The notes beneath the pieces are model-generated. The model was not told the origin of the DNA. It saw nothing but the letters and a program-made list of their open reading frames with translations, and searched no databases. Position numbers and translations under genes: made by a program. This document shows positions 16,472 to 25,013 of a stretch of 64,000 nt of DNA, piece after piece; the stretch's first letter is position 1, and each line of letters opens with the position of its first letter. Source of the stretch: Streptomyces sp. (lineage in GTDB: Bacteria; Actinomycetota; Actinomycetes; Streptomycetales; Streptomycetaceae); assembly GCF_031181555.1 (NCBI RefSeq), contig NZ_JAPSKQ010000007.1, positions 1 to 64,000 of the forward strand, given 5' to 3'.

Positions 16472-17395
16472 TCAGGCGGCGTGTTCGGCGATGAGCTCGC
16501 GGGCCGCGTCGAGGTCGGCGGGGGTCTTCAGGGCCAGCGTCCTGACGCCGGGCAGGGCGCGCTTGGCGAGTCCGGTCAGGGTGCCGCCGGGGCAGACCTC
16601 CAGCAGGGCGGTCGCGCCGAGTTCCTCGAAGGTCTCCATGCACAGGTCCCAGCGGACCGGGTTCGCGACCTGGCCGACCAGGCGCTGAAGCACCTCGGCA
16701 CCGGTCGCGACGGTCCGGCCGTCCTTGTTCGACACGTAGGTGACCTTCGGGTCGCCCGGCGTCAGGTCCGCGGCGGCCTTCGCCAGCGTGTCGACCGCGG
16801 GAGCCATGTGGGAGGTGTGGAAGGCGCCGGCGACCTTGAGCGCGACGACCTTGCGCACGCCCTCGGGCTTGTCCGCCTCGAGCGCGGCGAGCTGTTCCTT
16901 GGTGCCGGCCGCCACGATCTGGCCCGCGCCGTTGATGTTCGCCGGGGTCAGGCCCAGCTTCTCCAGGTGCTCCAGGGTCACCTCGGGGTCGCCGCCGAGC
17001 AGCGCCGCCATGCCGGTCTCGGTGACGGCGGCGGCGTCGGCCATGGCCAGACCCCGCGTGCGGACGAGCCCCAGCGCGGCGGTGTCGTCCAGGACGCCCG
17101 CGAAGGCGGCGGCGGTGATCTCGCCGACGCTGTGACCGGCGACCGCGCCGGGCGCGATGTCCGCCATGTCACCCAGTGCCGCAGCGGACAGCAGCCCGGC
17201 CGCGACCAGCAGCGGCTGGGCGACGGCCGTGTCGCGGATCGCGTCCGCGTCGGCCCGCGTGCCGTAGTGGGCGAGGTCGAGTCCGATGGCGTCGGACCAG
17301 GCGGCGACGCGGTCCGCGGCACCGGGGAGTTCGAGCCATTCAGTCAGGAAGCCGGGCGTCTGGGCGCCCTGGCCGGGAGCGACGAGTACGAGCAC
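16472..17395 (-). CDS. fabD: Malonyl-CoA:ACP acyltransferase
   Basis: A 307-aa transferase loading malonyl groups onto ACP. The nucleophile Ser89 lies in GHSVGE, His196 in the AFHTSHM segment, and the N-terminal APGQGAQ supplies the oxyanion-hole Gln. The GTG at 17395 gives the usual N-terminus (LVLVAPGQG); another GTG two codons upstream (17401) is equally possible and the Shine-Dalgarno is weak. As the first gene of the operon, it lies 89 bases after fasR in the same direction, with a palindrome in the gap. Confidence 0.95.
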   Translation of the reverse strand: MLVLVAPGQGAQTPGFLTEWLELPGAADRVAAWSDAIGLDLAHYGTRADADAIRDTAVAQPLLVAAGLLSAAALGDMADIAPGAVAGHSVGEITAAAFAGVLDDTAALGLVRTRGLAMADAAAVTETGMAALLGGDPEVTLEHLEKLGLTPANINGAGQIVAAGTKEQLAALEADKPEGVRKVVALKVAGAFHTSHMAPAVDTLAKAAADLTPGDPKVTYVSNKDGRTVATGAEVLQRLVGQVANPVRWDLCMETFEELGATALLEVCPGGTLTGLAKRALPGVRTLALKTPADLDAARELIAEHAA

Positions 17396-17461
17396 TCTCA
17401 CACTCTCTCTTGGGGACGGGCACGGCCGCCCGTGAGGACAGGGACGAAGAACACGAGGGCC

Positions 17462-17482
17462 TTTTGTGGGGCCCCGACAAAA
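17462..17482. promoter_or_regulatory. Candidate FasR operator in the fasR-fabD gap
   Basis: A palindromic site has arms TTTTGT and ACAAAA around a GGGGCCCC core. The arms are AT-rich in an otherwise GC-rich region. FasR is known in S. coelicolor to activate fabDHPF by binding the fabD promoter region. That this palindrome is the binding site is inferred from its position between fasR and fabD. Confidence 0.6.
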
Positions 17483-17484
17483 CG

Positions 17485-18690
17485 CTAGGGCTGAAGATCG
17501 CCATCGACCAGACGCCCCAGGATCAGCGCGATCCGCAGCGTGAACGCCGAGCGTACATCGGAGGGCGACCATCCGGTGACGTCAGTCACACGTCGGAGCC
17601 GGTAGCGAACGGTGTTGGGATGCACGAACAGCATCCGCGCCGCGCCCTCGAGACTGCTCGCCTGTTCGAGATAGACGCTGAGCGTCTCCAGCAGCGCGGC
17701 CCCGGCCTCCTCCAGCGGTCTGTAGATCTCCTCCACCAACTGCTCGCGGGCCGAGGGGTCTCCGGCTATCGCCCGCTCCGGGAGCAGATCGTCCGCCAGC
17801 ACCGGGCGCGGCGCGTCCTGCCAGGCGGAACACGCCTTGAGCCCGGCCGCGGCGGCCTGCGCGGACCGGGTCGCGGCCAGCAGGTCCGGCACCACCGGGC
17901 CCGCCACCACCGGTCCCGGCGCGTACGGCCCGATCAGCGACTTGGCGACGGCCAGCGGATTGTCGCTGCCGCCCGCGATCACCACGAGCCGGTCCCCGAG
18001 CACCCCGGTCAGCACCTGGAGCTTGGCGTGCCGGGCGGCGCGCCGGATCGCCTCCACGGTCAGCTCGGAATCACCGTCGGGCGCGGTGCCCAGCACCACG
18101 CACACGTGCTCGGGCGAGTTCCACCCGAGGGCGGCGGCCCGGGACACGGCCCCCTCGTCGGCCTCACCGCTGAGCACGGCGTTCACGACCAGCGACTCCA
18201 GGCGCGCGTCCCAGGCACCCCGTGCCTCGGCCGCCTGCGCGTACACCTGGGCGGTGGCGAAGGCGATCTCCCGGGCGTAGACGAGGAGGGCCTCGCGCAG
18301 CACGGACTCGTCGCCCGGCGCCGCCACCTCGTCGATGGCCGTCTCCATGACCTCGATGGTGGTGCGCACCATCTCCACGGTCTGCCGCAGCGTGATCGCC
18401 CGGGTCAGCTCGCGCGGCGCGGTGCCGAAGACGTCGGTGGAGATGGCCTGCGGGGCGTCGGGGTGCCGGAACCACTCGGTGAAGGCGGCGATGCCCGCCT
18501 GGGCCACCAGACCGATCCAGGAACGGTTCTCCGGGGGCATGGCCCGGTACCAGGGCAGCGTCTCGTCCATCCGTGCGATGGCCTGCGCGGCGAGGCTGCC
18601 GGACGACTTCTCCAGCCGCTTCAGCGTCGCGGAGTGCGGATGGGCGGGACGTACTGCGGCTTCGATGGTGCTGGTTTCGGGTTCGGGCAC
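17485..18690 (-). CDS. fasR: Fatty-acid synthesis activator FasR (PucR/CdaR-type HTH)
   Basis: A 401-aa regulator. The long N-terminal and middle parts are a GGDEF-like/CdaR-type sensory region, and the C-terminal 60 residues form a PucR-type helix-turn-helix (AARMLFVHPNTVRYRLRRV near 345-363). In S. coelicolor the orthologue activates the fabDHPF operon, matching its position immediately upstream of fabD. The start is GTG at 18690. The gene ends only three bases before the candidate operator, so read-through into fabD and autoregulation are both conceivable. Confidence 0.92.
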   Translation of the reverse strand: MPEPETSTIEAAVRPAHPHSATLKRLEKSSGSLAAQAIARMDETLPWYRAMPPENRSWIGLVAQAGIAAFTEWFRHPDAPQAISTDVFGTAPRELTRAITLRQTVEMVRTTIEVMETAIDEVAAPGDESVLREALLVYAREIAFATAQVYAQAAEARGAWDARLESLVVNAVLSGEADEGAVSRAAALGWNSPEHVCVVLGTAPDGDSELTVEAIRRAARHAKLQVLTGVLGDRLVVIAGGSDNPLAVAKSLIGPYAPGPVVAGPVVPDLLAATRSAQAAAAGLKACSAWQDAPRPVLADDLLPERAIAGDPSAREQLVEEIYRPLEEAGAALLETLSVYLEQASSLEGAARMLFVHPNTVRYRLRRVTDVTGWSPSDVRSAFTLRIALILGRLVDGDLQP

Positions 18691-18773
18691 GGGGACAAGA
18701 CTGCCTTATCCGGACGGGAGGGTGTGCCGCCGGGTCGGTACCCGGCCCGCGGGCAGGGCCTACGGTGGACGGC

Positions 18774-19448
18774 GTGATGGACGTACGACGCGCGCACGAG
18801 CGCTACCGGGGCGGTGATCCGGCGGCCGGGATCGAGACGTGGCACGCCTTCTCCTTCGGCCCCCACTACGACCCCGGCAACCTCCGCTTCGGCGCGGTCA
18901 TCGCCTGCAACGAGGAGCACCTGGCCCCCGGCGCGGGCTTCGACGAGCACCCGCACAGCCACACCGAGATCGTGACCTGGGTGGTGGAGGGCGAGCTGAC
19001 CCACCGGGACTCCACGGGGCGGGAGACGGTGGTCCGCCCCGGCGACGTGCAGCGCCTGAGCGCGGCGTCCGGGGTGCGGCACGTGGAGCGCAACGACGGC
19101 CCGGCCCCCCTGGTCTTCCTCCAGATGTGGCTGGCCCCGCACGAGCCCGGGGGCGACCCCCGCTACGAGGTCGTCCGCGGGGTGGCCGACTCGACCCCGT
19201 ACGCCCTCCCGGAGGCGGGCGCGCTGCTCCACGTGCGCCGTCTCGCGGCGGGCGAGCGGACCGCCGTCCCCGACGCCGCGCACGTGTACGCCCACGTGGT
19301 GCGCGGCGAGGTCCTGCTGGACGGGGAACGGCTGGGGCCGGGCGACGCGGCGCGGATCACGGACGCCGAGGACGTCGAGGCGGCCGCCGTGAGCGCGACG
19401 GCCGAGCTGCTGCTGTGGGAGATGCGCCCGCCGCCGGACGGGAACTAG
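18774..19448 (+). CDS. Pirin-family bicupin protein
   Basis: A 224-aa cupin of the pirin family; bacterial relatives act as iron-dependent quercetinases or as regulatory proteins. The metal-binding motifs are EHPHSHTEIVTW near 58-69 and VRHVERN near 102-108. TACGGT lies seven bases before a GTG (18774) immediately followed by ATG (18777), so the mRNA is probably leaderless; either codon could be used. The TAG stop forms part of the CTAG sequence into which a MITE has inserted. Confidence 0.88.
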   Translation: MMDVRRAHERYRGGDPAAGIETWHAFSFGPHYDPGNLRFGAVIACNEEHLAPGAGFDEHPHSHTEIVTWVVEGELTHRDSTGRETVVRPGDVQRLSAASGVRHVERNDGPAPLVFLQMWLAPHEPGGDPRYEVVRGVADSTPYALPEAGALLHVRRLAAGERTAVPDAAHVYAHVVRGEVLLDGERLGPGDAARITDAEDVEAAAVSATAELLLWEMRPPPDGN

Positions 19449-19650
19449 GCCCTGTCGTCGGACTCCCGTCCGCCTCGCGACGCCGTGCACGCGCTCTCGC
19501 CGCACCGGGCCCCGACCCGGGTACGTCCGGTACGAGGCTCAGGGCCCGGCACTCCCAGGCCCTTCGAGCAGGGGGATCCCCGGAGAGCGCGCCTGACGCC
19601 GCATGGCCCGCCCTCCGGGCGGACCACGCGAGTTCGACGACAGGGCCTAG
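19445..19650. mobile_element. 198-bp MITE with CTAG target duplication (IS5-family-like ends)
   Basis: The element spans 19449-19646. Its ends are inverted repeats beginning GCCCTGTCGTCG (19449-19460) and ending CGACGACAGGGC (19635-19646), with weaker similarity continuing inward (ACTC-CGT, CCGCC). A four-base target duplication CTAG flanks it on both sides (19445-19448 and 19647-19650). It carries no transposase reading frame of its own and has internal GC hairpins. GCCCTGTCGT ends and CTAG targets fit IS5-family-related non-autonomous elements known from Streptomyces. Each copy of CTAG supplies the TAG stop of the adjoining gene. Confidence 0.85.
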
Positions 19651-20462
19651 AGCTCGGCGAGCACCGCGTCGGTGAACGGCGGCCACGCCTCGATCGCCCA
19701 GGGGCCGAAGGCGCGGTCGGTGAGCGCCACGCACGCGGCCCGCGCGTCCGGGTCGACCCACAGGAACGTGCCCGACTGCCCGAAGTGGCCGAAGGTGCGC
19801 GGCGAGGACGAACCGCCCGTCCAGTGCGGGGACTTGGAGTCGCGGATCTCGAAGCCGAGGCCCCAGTCGTTGGGGTTCTGGTGGCCGTAGCCCGGCAGGA
19901 CGCCCTTGGTGCCCGGGTACTGGACCGTCATCGCCTCGGCGACCGTGCGGGGGTCGAGGAGGCGCGGGGCCTGGACCTCGGCGGCGAAGCGCAGCAGGTC
20001 CTCCACCGTGGACACGCCGTCCTTGGCGGGGGAGCCCTCCAGCGACGTCGACGTCATGCCGAGCGGCTGAAGCACCGCCTGCCGCAGGTACTCCGCGAAC
20101 GGGATCTCCGTCGCCTTCGCGACGTGGTCCCCCAGCTGCTCGAACCCGGCGTTCGAGTACAGCCGCCGCTCCCCGGGCGCCGAGGTCACCCGGTGCTCGT
20201 CGAAGGCCAGCCCCGAGGTGTGCGCGAGCAGGTGCCGGACGGTGGAGCCCTCGGGGCCCGCCGGCTCGTCCAGCTCGATCGCGCCCTCCTCGTACGCCAC
20301 GAGCACCGCGTAGGCGGCGAGCGGCTTGGTGACCGAGGCCAGCGGGAAGCGGTGGCCGGCCGGCCCGTGGGTGCCCAAGGCGGTGCCGTCCGCACGCACG
20401 ACACCCGCCGCGGCGGTGGGAACCGGCCAGTTCTCGATCAACGCGAGGCTCTTCAGCGACAT
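19647..20462 (-). CDS. Serine hydrolase, beta-lactamase/esterase (class C) family
   Basis: A 271-aa penicillin-binding-protein-fold hydrolase. The nucleophile motif is Ser43-x-x-Lys46 (LASVTK), the tyrosine motif is Tyr102-Ser-Asn (LYSNAGF), and HFGQSG near 245-250 replaces the KTG triad, as is common in esterase-like members. There is no signal peptide, so it is probably a cytoplasmic esterase or D-amino peptidase rather than a resistance enzyme. TAGGCT lies seven bases before the ATG at 20462 (leaderless). Its stop codon lies in the right-hand CTAG copy of the MITE target. Confidence 0.85.
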   Translation of the reverse strand: MSLKSLALIENWPVPTAAAGVVRADGTALGTHGPAGHRFPLASVTKPLAAYAVLVAYEEGAIELDEPAGPEGSTVRHLLAHTSGLAFDEHRVTSAPGERRLYSNAGFEQLGDHVAKATEIPFAEYLRQAVLQPLGMTSTSLEGSPAKDGVSTVEDLLRFAAEVQAPRLLDPRTVAEAMTVQYPGTKGVLPGYGHQNPNDWGLGFEIRDSKSPHWTGGSSSPRTFGHFGQSGTFLWVDPDARAACVALTDRAFGPWAIEAWPPFTDAVLAEL

Positions 20463-20559
20463 GCCGTCGAGCCTAAGCGTTCGCGGGACGGTGCGGGCAG
20501 AGGGGCCGGACCCGGGCCCGCGGCCCGGCGGGGCATTCCGCCGATCCCGCCGCGCGTGC

Positions 20560-20590
20560 TTGCCTGGAGTGCACTCCAGCGTTCTAGCGT
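20560..20590 (+). promoter_or_regulatory. MerR-type promoter with 19-base spacer and 16-bp palindrome
   Basis: The -35 TTGCCT (20560-20565) and -10 TAGCGT (20585-20590) are separated by 19 bases, the over-long spacing typical of MerR-activated promoters. A perfect palindrome CTGGAGTG-CACTCCAG (20564-20579) lies in the spacer. The predicted start coincides with the ATG of the MerR gene at 20598. Confidence 0.75.
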
Positions 20591-20597
20591 GGGGCCC

Positions 20598-21065
20598 ATG
20601 ACGGTGACGGAGACCACGGACACCAGGACCACCGACACCTGCGCCGGGCCGCCGCAGGGGAACCGGCGGCCGGACGGCGAGGACACGTACACGATCAGCG
20701 AGGTCGCCGCCCTCACCGGGCTGACGGCGCACACCCTGCGCTGGTACGAGCGCATCGGGCTGATGCCGCACATCGACCGGTCCCACACCGGCCAGCGCCG
20801 CTACAGCAACCGCGACCTCGACTGGCTCGCCCTCGTCGGCAAGCTCCGCCTGACCGGGATGCCGGTCGCGGACATGGTGCGGTACGCGGAACTGGTCCGC
20901 GCCGGGGACCACACGTACACCGAGCGTTTCGAACTGCTCAAGGAGACCCGCGAGGACGTGCTGGCCCGGATCGCCGAGCTCCAGGGCACCCTCGCCGTAC
21001 TCGACCGGAAGATCAGCTTCTACGCGGACGCCGGGCGCGCCCTGGCGTCGGAGAGGACGCGATGA
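20598..21065 (+). CDS. MerR-family transcriptional regulator
   Basis: A 155-aa regulator with a 30-residue flexible N-terminal tail, a winged helix (YTISEVAALTGLTAHTLRWYERIGL starting near residue 31) and a C-terminal dimerisation coiled coil ending near 150. No metal-binding cysteines are visible in the C-terminal part, so it is probably not a metal sensor. The ATG lies seven bases after the -10, indicating a leaderless message. It overlaps the aldo/keto reductase gene by four bases and sits behind a MerR-type promoter, so it very likely activates its own operon. Confidence 0.92.
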   Translation: MTVTETTDTRTTDTCAGPPQGNRRPDGEDTYTISEVAALTGLTAHTLRWYERIGLMPHIDRSHTGQRRYSNRDLDWLALVGKLRLTGMPVADMVRYAELVRAGDHTYTERFELLKETREDVLARIAELQGTLAVLDRKISFYADAGRALASERTR

Positions 21066-22078
21066 CGAACGACAGGATCGCGACGGCGGCACTGGGCGAC
21101 GGCGGCCCCGAGGTGGGCGTGCAGGGCCTCGGCTGCATGGGGATGAGCTTCGCCTACGGCCCCGCCGACGCGGAGGCCTCCCGGGCCACCCTGGAGCGGG
21201 CGCTGGAACTCGGCGTCACGCTCTACGACACGGCGGACGCGTACGGGGCGGGGGAGAACGAGCGGTTCCTGTCCCCCTTCTTCGCGGCGCACCGGGACGA
21301 GGTGGTCATCGCGACCAAGTTCGCCCTGTCGATCCCGCCGGACGACCCGACCCGGCGGATCATCCGCAACGACGCGCCGTACGTCCGCCGGGCCGTCGAG
21401 GCGAGCCTGAAGCGCCTGGACGTCGACGTGATCGACCTCTACTACATGCACCGGCGCGATGTGAACGTGCCGATCGAGGAGACCGTCGGCGTCATGGCCG
21501 AGCTGGTCCGCGAGGGCAAGGTCAAGCAGCTGGGCCTGAGCGAGGTCACGGCCGGTGAGCTCCGCGCCGCGCACGCCGTGCACCCGATCGCCGCCGTGCA
21601 GTCGGAGTGGTCGCTGTTCAGCCGGGACATCGAGGCGAAGGTGGTACCGGCCGCCCGCGAGCTGGGCGTGACGCTCGTGCCGTACTCGCCGCTCGGGCGG
21701 GGCTTTCTGACCGGCTCCTTCGCCGACGCCGACCAGGACCTCACGGCCGACGACTTCCGCCGTCGGATGCCCCGGTTCACCGGGGAGAACGCGGCGGCCA
21801 ACGCGGCCCTGCTCGAGCCGGTCCGTGCGATCGCCGAGGCCCACGACGCCACCCCGGGCCAGATCGCCCTGGCCTGGGTCCACCAGCAGGCCGCCGTCCA
21901 CGGCCTCCCGGTCGTCCCGATCCCCGGCACGCGCAAGCCGGCCCGGGTGGAGGAGAACACGGCGGCGACGCGGATCGTCCTCACGGACGAGGAACTGGCC
22001 CGGCTGGACCCGATCGCGGGCAAGGTGGCCGGCGACCGCTACGCGGACATGGCGTTCACCTCCGCGGGCAGGGAGTGA
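21062..22078 (+). CDS. Aldo/keto reductase
   Basis: A 338-aa NADPH-dependent reductase with a TIM barrel. The catalytic tetrad is recognisable: Asp and Tyr in DTADAYGAGENE near 55-66, Lys in IATKF near 86, and His in the YYMHRRD segment near 130. It is co-transcribed with the MerR regulator through an ATGA overlap, so expression is probably induced by the regulator's unknown ligand, perhaps a reactive carbonyl or lipophilic drug. Confidence 0.92.
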   Translation: MTNDRIATAALGDGGPEVGVQGLGCMGMSFAYGPADAEASRATLERALELGVTLYDTADAYGAGENERFLSPFFAAHRDEVVIATKFALSIPPDDPTRRIIRNDAPYVRRAVEASLKRLDVDVIDLYYMHRRDVNVPIEETVGVMAELVREGKVKQLGLSEVTAGELRAAHAVHPIAAVQSEWSLFSRDIEAKVVPAARELGVTLVPYSPLGRGFLTGSFADADQDLTADDFRRRMPRFTGENAAANAALLEPVRAIAEAHDATPGQIALAWVHQQAAVHGLPVVPIPGTRKPARVEENTAATRIVLTDEELARLDPIAGKVAGDRYADMAFTSAGRE

Positions 22079-22090
22079 ACCCGGCGGACG

Positions 22091-22936
22091 CTACAGCTCC
22101 GCCAGCAACTCCGCCTTCTTCACGGAGAACTCCTCGTCCGTCACCAGCCCCGCCTGATGAAGTTCCCCCAGGTGGCGGATGCGGTCGGCGATGTCCGCGG
22201 GGTCGCGGCGCGGTGCCGCGGCCACCGCGGGCACCGGCTCGCAGGTGCGCACCGCCGCCAGCACGGCGGCGGCGAACGGCAGTGACTCGTGCACCGGTCC
22301 GTAGCCGAGCCCGAACACCACGGCCGCCGGGTCCTGGTCGGCCTGCGCGGGAGGCGCCCCCGCGTCCCGGCGCAGCAGCCGCAGGTGTCCCTCGAACACC
22401 TCGGGCGACCGCCACTCCACGCCGCTCAGCTCGCCGATGGGGAAGCGCTGGTCGCCGGCCTTCCACTTGGCCGACGAGGCGCCCGTCCAGAACCAGCGGA
22501 AGGACACCGACGTCCCGTCGAAGGACGCCTTCCCGTCGTACGCCTTGAACTGGCGCGGCGTTTCGGGTGCCGCCACCAGATGACGTTCGGCCGGTCCGGA
22601 CTCGGTGAGCAGGCCGCGCAGTTCGTCGGCGTAGTACTCGGCGAGCGTCTCGCGCTCGGCGGGCAGCACCAGCCGGTACGGGTCGGAGCTCTCCTTCAGC
22701 TGCCCGGCGGCCGCCTCCATGAGCGGATCGGCACCGGGCCGTGGTGCGACGCGCAGGACCACGGTGCCGCGCTTGCCGGGGGCCAGGGTCACCCCCTCGA
22801 TCGCCTCGAGGGGTATGCGTCGTTCCCCGAGTGCCTGGAACAGCTTGGGTGTTCGAATCCCCCGTTCGTAACGGATGAGCACGGAGTCGGACTCGAACTC
22901 CCAGGCGGCATGAAATCCGGCCAGTACGTCACCCAT
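22091..22936 (-). CDS. DUF4429/SHOCT domain protein
   Basis: A 281-aa cytoplasmic protein. Two PH-like DUF4429 units appear as DSVLIRYERG...LPLEAI near 17-50 and GTSVSFRWFWTG...FPIGELSGVEW near 130-165. A C-terminal SHOCT helical hairpin follows (IADRIRHLGELHQAGLVTDEEF...KKAELLAEL). SHOCT domains mediate oligomerisation or membrane association; the function of the whole protein is unknown. TACGAT lies seven bases before the ATG at 22936, and no ribosome binding site is present. It is convergent with the aldo/keto reductase gene, 12 bases apart. Confidence 0.85.
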   Translation of the reverse strand: MGDVLAGFHAAWEFESDSVLIRYERGIRTPKLFQALGERRIPLEAIEGVTLAPGKRGTVVLRVAPRPGADPLMEAAAGQLKESSDPYRLVLPAERETLAEYYADELRGLLTESGPAERHLVAAPETPRQFKAYDGKASFDGTSVSFRWFWTGASSAKWKAGDQRFPIGELSGVEWRSPEVFEGHLRLLRRDAGAPPAQADQDPAAVVFGLGYGPVHESLPFAAAVLAAVRTCEPVPAVAAAPRRDPADIADRIRHLGELHQAGLVTDEEFSVKKAELLAEL

Positions 22937-23002
22937 GCGGCTCATCGTATGCGGCACGAGCTTCTTCGTCCTCTCCCCGCGCATACCGCAGTTTCTCCGC
23001 CT

Positions 23003-24220
23003 CTACGCGCGTCCGGTGGCCGCCGTGCCGGACAAACCCGCCCGGCAGACGTCGTCCTCGTGGGCGCAGGACACCGCGCGGTACGCGCCGACACCGATCC
23101 CGGCGAAGTTCCGCAGGCTGTCCGTGCCCGGTTCGAAGTACCCGCTGTGCCCCTGCGCCTCCCGCGCCGACAGCACCCGCGCCCCGAACCCCGCGGCCAC
23201 CGGATCGGCTCCGTGTCCCAGGCCGCCGAGTTCCAGGTACGGCACGTCCTGGATCCAGTCGTCGGCGTCCCGCATCGCCCACACCCGCGCGGAGGTGTCC
23301 AGCTGGGAGGCCTTCTCGACCCGCATCCCGGGACTGCCGGCCACCGCTATGTCGGCCACCCGGCCCGGCAGCGCGGGCGCGGCGAGCCCGCACACCACGG
23401 AGCCGTAGCTGTGGCAGAACAGCGAGACCGGGGTCTTCCCGGGCAGCCCGCGCAGCATCGCGTTCAGCCGCACCGCGCCGTCCTCGGCGCGCATCGCCGT
23501 GGCCGCGTCCATGCCCAGCCCGCTGGGGGCGGTGTAGTCGGCCCAGGCGATCACGGCGGTACGGGTCGTGGGGGCGGCCTCGCGCTCGGCCGCGTACAGG
23601 GACCTGGCCATGCCGACGGGCGCCGCGTACCTGCGGTCCGCACGCTGGAAGGTGAGCAGGTCCGTGTCGGAGCCGGGGACGACGACCGAGACCCGGTCGG
23701 CCGTGCGCAGGTCACCGAAGACCTCGGCGACCCGGCCCGGGCCCGACGGGTCGAAGGCGAGGATGCGGCGGCCGGGGCGCATCAGCGCCTCGAAGCGGTC
23801 CGTCCGGCGGGCCGCCTGCTGCTGCCCCGCGGGCGTGAGGCGGCTGTCGCGCACGCGTTTCAGCTCGACCTCGCGGGCCTGGGCCAGCGCGATGCGGTTG
23901 GCGCGGTAGCGCAGGGCGACCGGTGCGCCGTTCATGTTGCCGACCGCGAGCGGATAACGGCGGGCGAGGGCCGCCCGCTGCCCCTCGGTGAGGGAGGCGA
24001 AGAACCGGGCCAGCCGCGAGGGCGCCGACTGCGGGTCCGGCAGCCGGTGACCGGCTATGCGGCCCTTCCCCCAGGCGCTGAGCGACGCCTGGAGAGGGGG
24101 CACCTCCCGCTGGCTGCGCAGTGCCGTCCAGCCGGTGGTCGCCAGCATCACGAAGACGACGGCGAACACGAGCAGCGCGCGCCAGACGTTCAGTTGCGGA
24201 GAGGTGTCGAAGGAAGTCAC
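23003..24220 (-). CDS. Alpha/beta hydrolase (DUF1023 type) with N-terminal membrane anchor
   Basis: A 405-aa protein with one membrane helix at about 14-33 and an extracytoplasmic alpha/beta hydrolase domain. The nucleophile elbow is CHSYGS near 270. The catalytic His is probably in QGHSGYFEPG near 365, and a DADDW segment near 317 may supply the acid. The gene starts at GTG 24220. It is a lipase/esterase-type hydrolase of unknown substrate. TAGTGT lies nine bases upstream, and there is no Shine-Dalgarno sequence. Confidence 0.85.
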   Translation of the reverse strand: MTSFDTSPQLNVWRALLVFAVVFVMLATTGWTALRSQREVPPLQASLSAWGKGRIAGHRLPDPQSAPSRLARFFASLTEGQRAALARRYPLAVGNMNGAPVALRYRANRIALAQAREVELKRVRDSRLTPAGQQQAARRTDRFEALMRPGRRILAFDPSGPGRVAEVFGDLRTADRVSVVVPGSDTDLLTFQRADRRYAAPVGMARSLYAAEREAAPTTRTAVIAWADYTAPSGLGMDAATAMRAEDGAVRLNAMLRGLPGKTPVSLFCHSYGSVVCGLAAPALPGRVADIAVAGSPGMRVEKASQLDTSARVWAMRDADDWIQDVPYLELGGLGHGADPVAAGFGARVLSAREAQGHSGYFEPGTDSLRNFAGIGVGAYRAVSCAHEDDVCRAGLSGTAATGRA

Positions 24221-24274
24221 TGAAAGGACACACTAGGAGAACGGGAGGGTCTCGCGTGCGCCAAGTGACCGGTC

Positions 24275-24964
24275 TCACGTTTCAGTGCGCCGATCCGGGG
24301 CTCGGTCCGTACGCCAGTTCTCCGCGAGCGCCGGCCCCAGCCGGTCCAGGTAGGCCGCCATCAGGTCGTGCATGGCGGCGACGCTGATGTCGTCCCCGGC
24401 CGACCACAGCCGTTCCGTCACCCGGATCACCCCGCCGAAGGCGGCCACCAGGACCCGCGGCCGGGGATCGGCGTCCAGGTCCAGCCCCTCGCGCTCGGCG
24501 ATGATGCGCGCCAGCTCCTCCTCCAGCTCCGTCGCGCGCCGCAGATGGGCGGCGAGCAGCGCCGGTGTCGACTCGATCACCCGGTAGACCCGCAGGTGCA
24601 GGTCGAGGGGCACGAGCTGCTCGATGGTCGCGTGGATGTCGTCCCAGCTGTCCAGGACGGCCCGGCGCAGCGTCTCCAGCGGCGCCTCGCCCGGCGGACG
24701 CCCGCGCACGGCCTCGACGACGTGCGACTCGGCGAGCCGCGGGACGAAGAACGTCACCTCCTCCTTGCTGGCGAAGTAGCGGAAGAAGGTGCGCTGCGAG
24801 ACGTCGGCGGCCGCGGCGATGTCGTCGACGGTCGTGCCCTCGTACCCGCGCGTGGCGAACAGCTCCAGTGCGGCCCGGACCAGCGCGTCCCGGGTGCGCT
24901 GCTTCTTGCGCTCCCGCAGACCCGGTCGCGGCACCGCACCCGTGACGGTCCCGGCCCTCCTCAT
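24275..24964 (-). CDS. TetR-family repressor of the divergent MFS exporter
   Basis: A 229-aa regulator. The N-terminal helix-turn-helix reads GTTVDDIAAAADVSQRTFFRYF near residues 43-62; the rest is a ligand-binding helical domain. The ATG at 24964 has GAGGAGG four bases upstream. It is divergent from a 14-helix drug exporter with inverted repeats over the exporter promoter, the classical layout of an efflux pump under its own TetR repressor. Confidence 0.92.
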   Translation of the reverse strand: MRRAGTVTGAVPRPGLRERKKQRTRDALVRAALELFATRGYEGTTVDDIAAAADVSQRTFFRYFASKEEVTFFVPRLAESHVVEAVRGRPPGEAPLETLRRAVLDSWDDIHATIEQLVPLDLHLRVYRVIESTPALLAAHLRRATELEEELARIIAEREGLDLDADPRPRVLVAAFGGVIRVTERLWSAGDDISVAAMHDLMAAYLDRLGPALAENWRTDRAPDRRTET

Positions 24965-25013
24965 TGGTCCTCCTCGCACTGTTTCTCCAGCTCAGGCTAT
25001 ACGCGAGTGTCCT

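Noticed and set aside
13721-17395. Polyketide synthase cluster
   Set aside because: fabD, fabH, acpP and fabF are single-domain primary fatty-acid genes with fasR; no ketoreductase, cyclase or tailoring gene adjoins.
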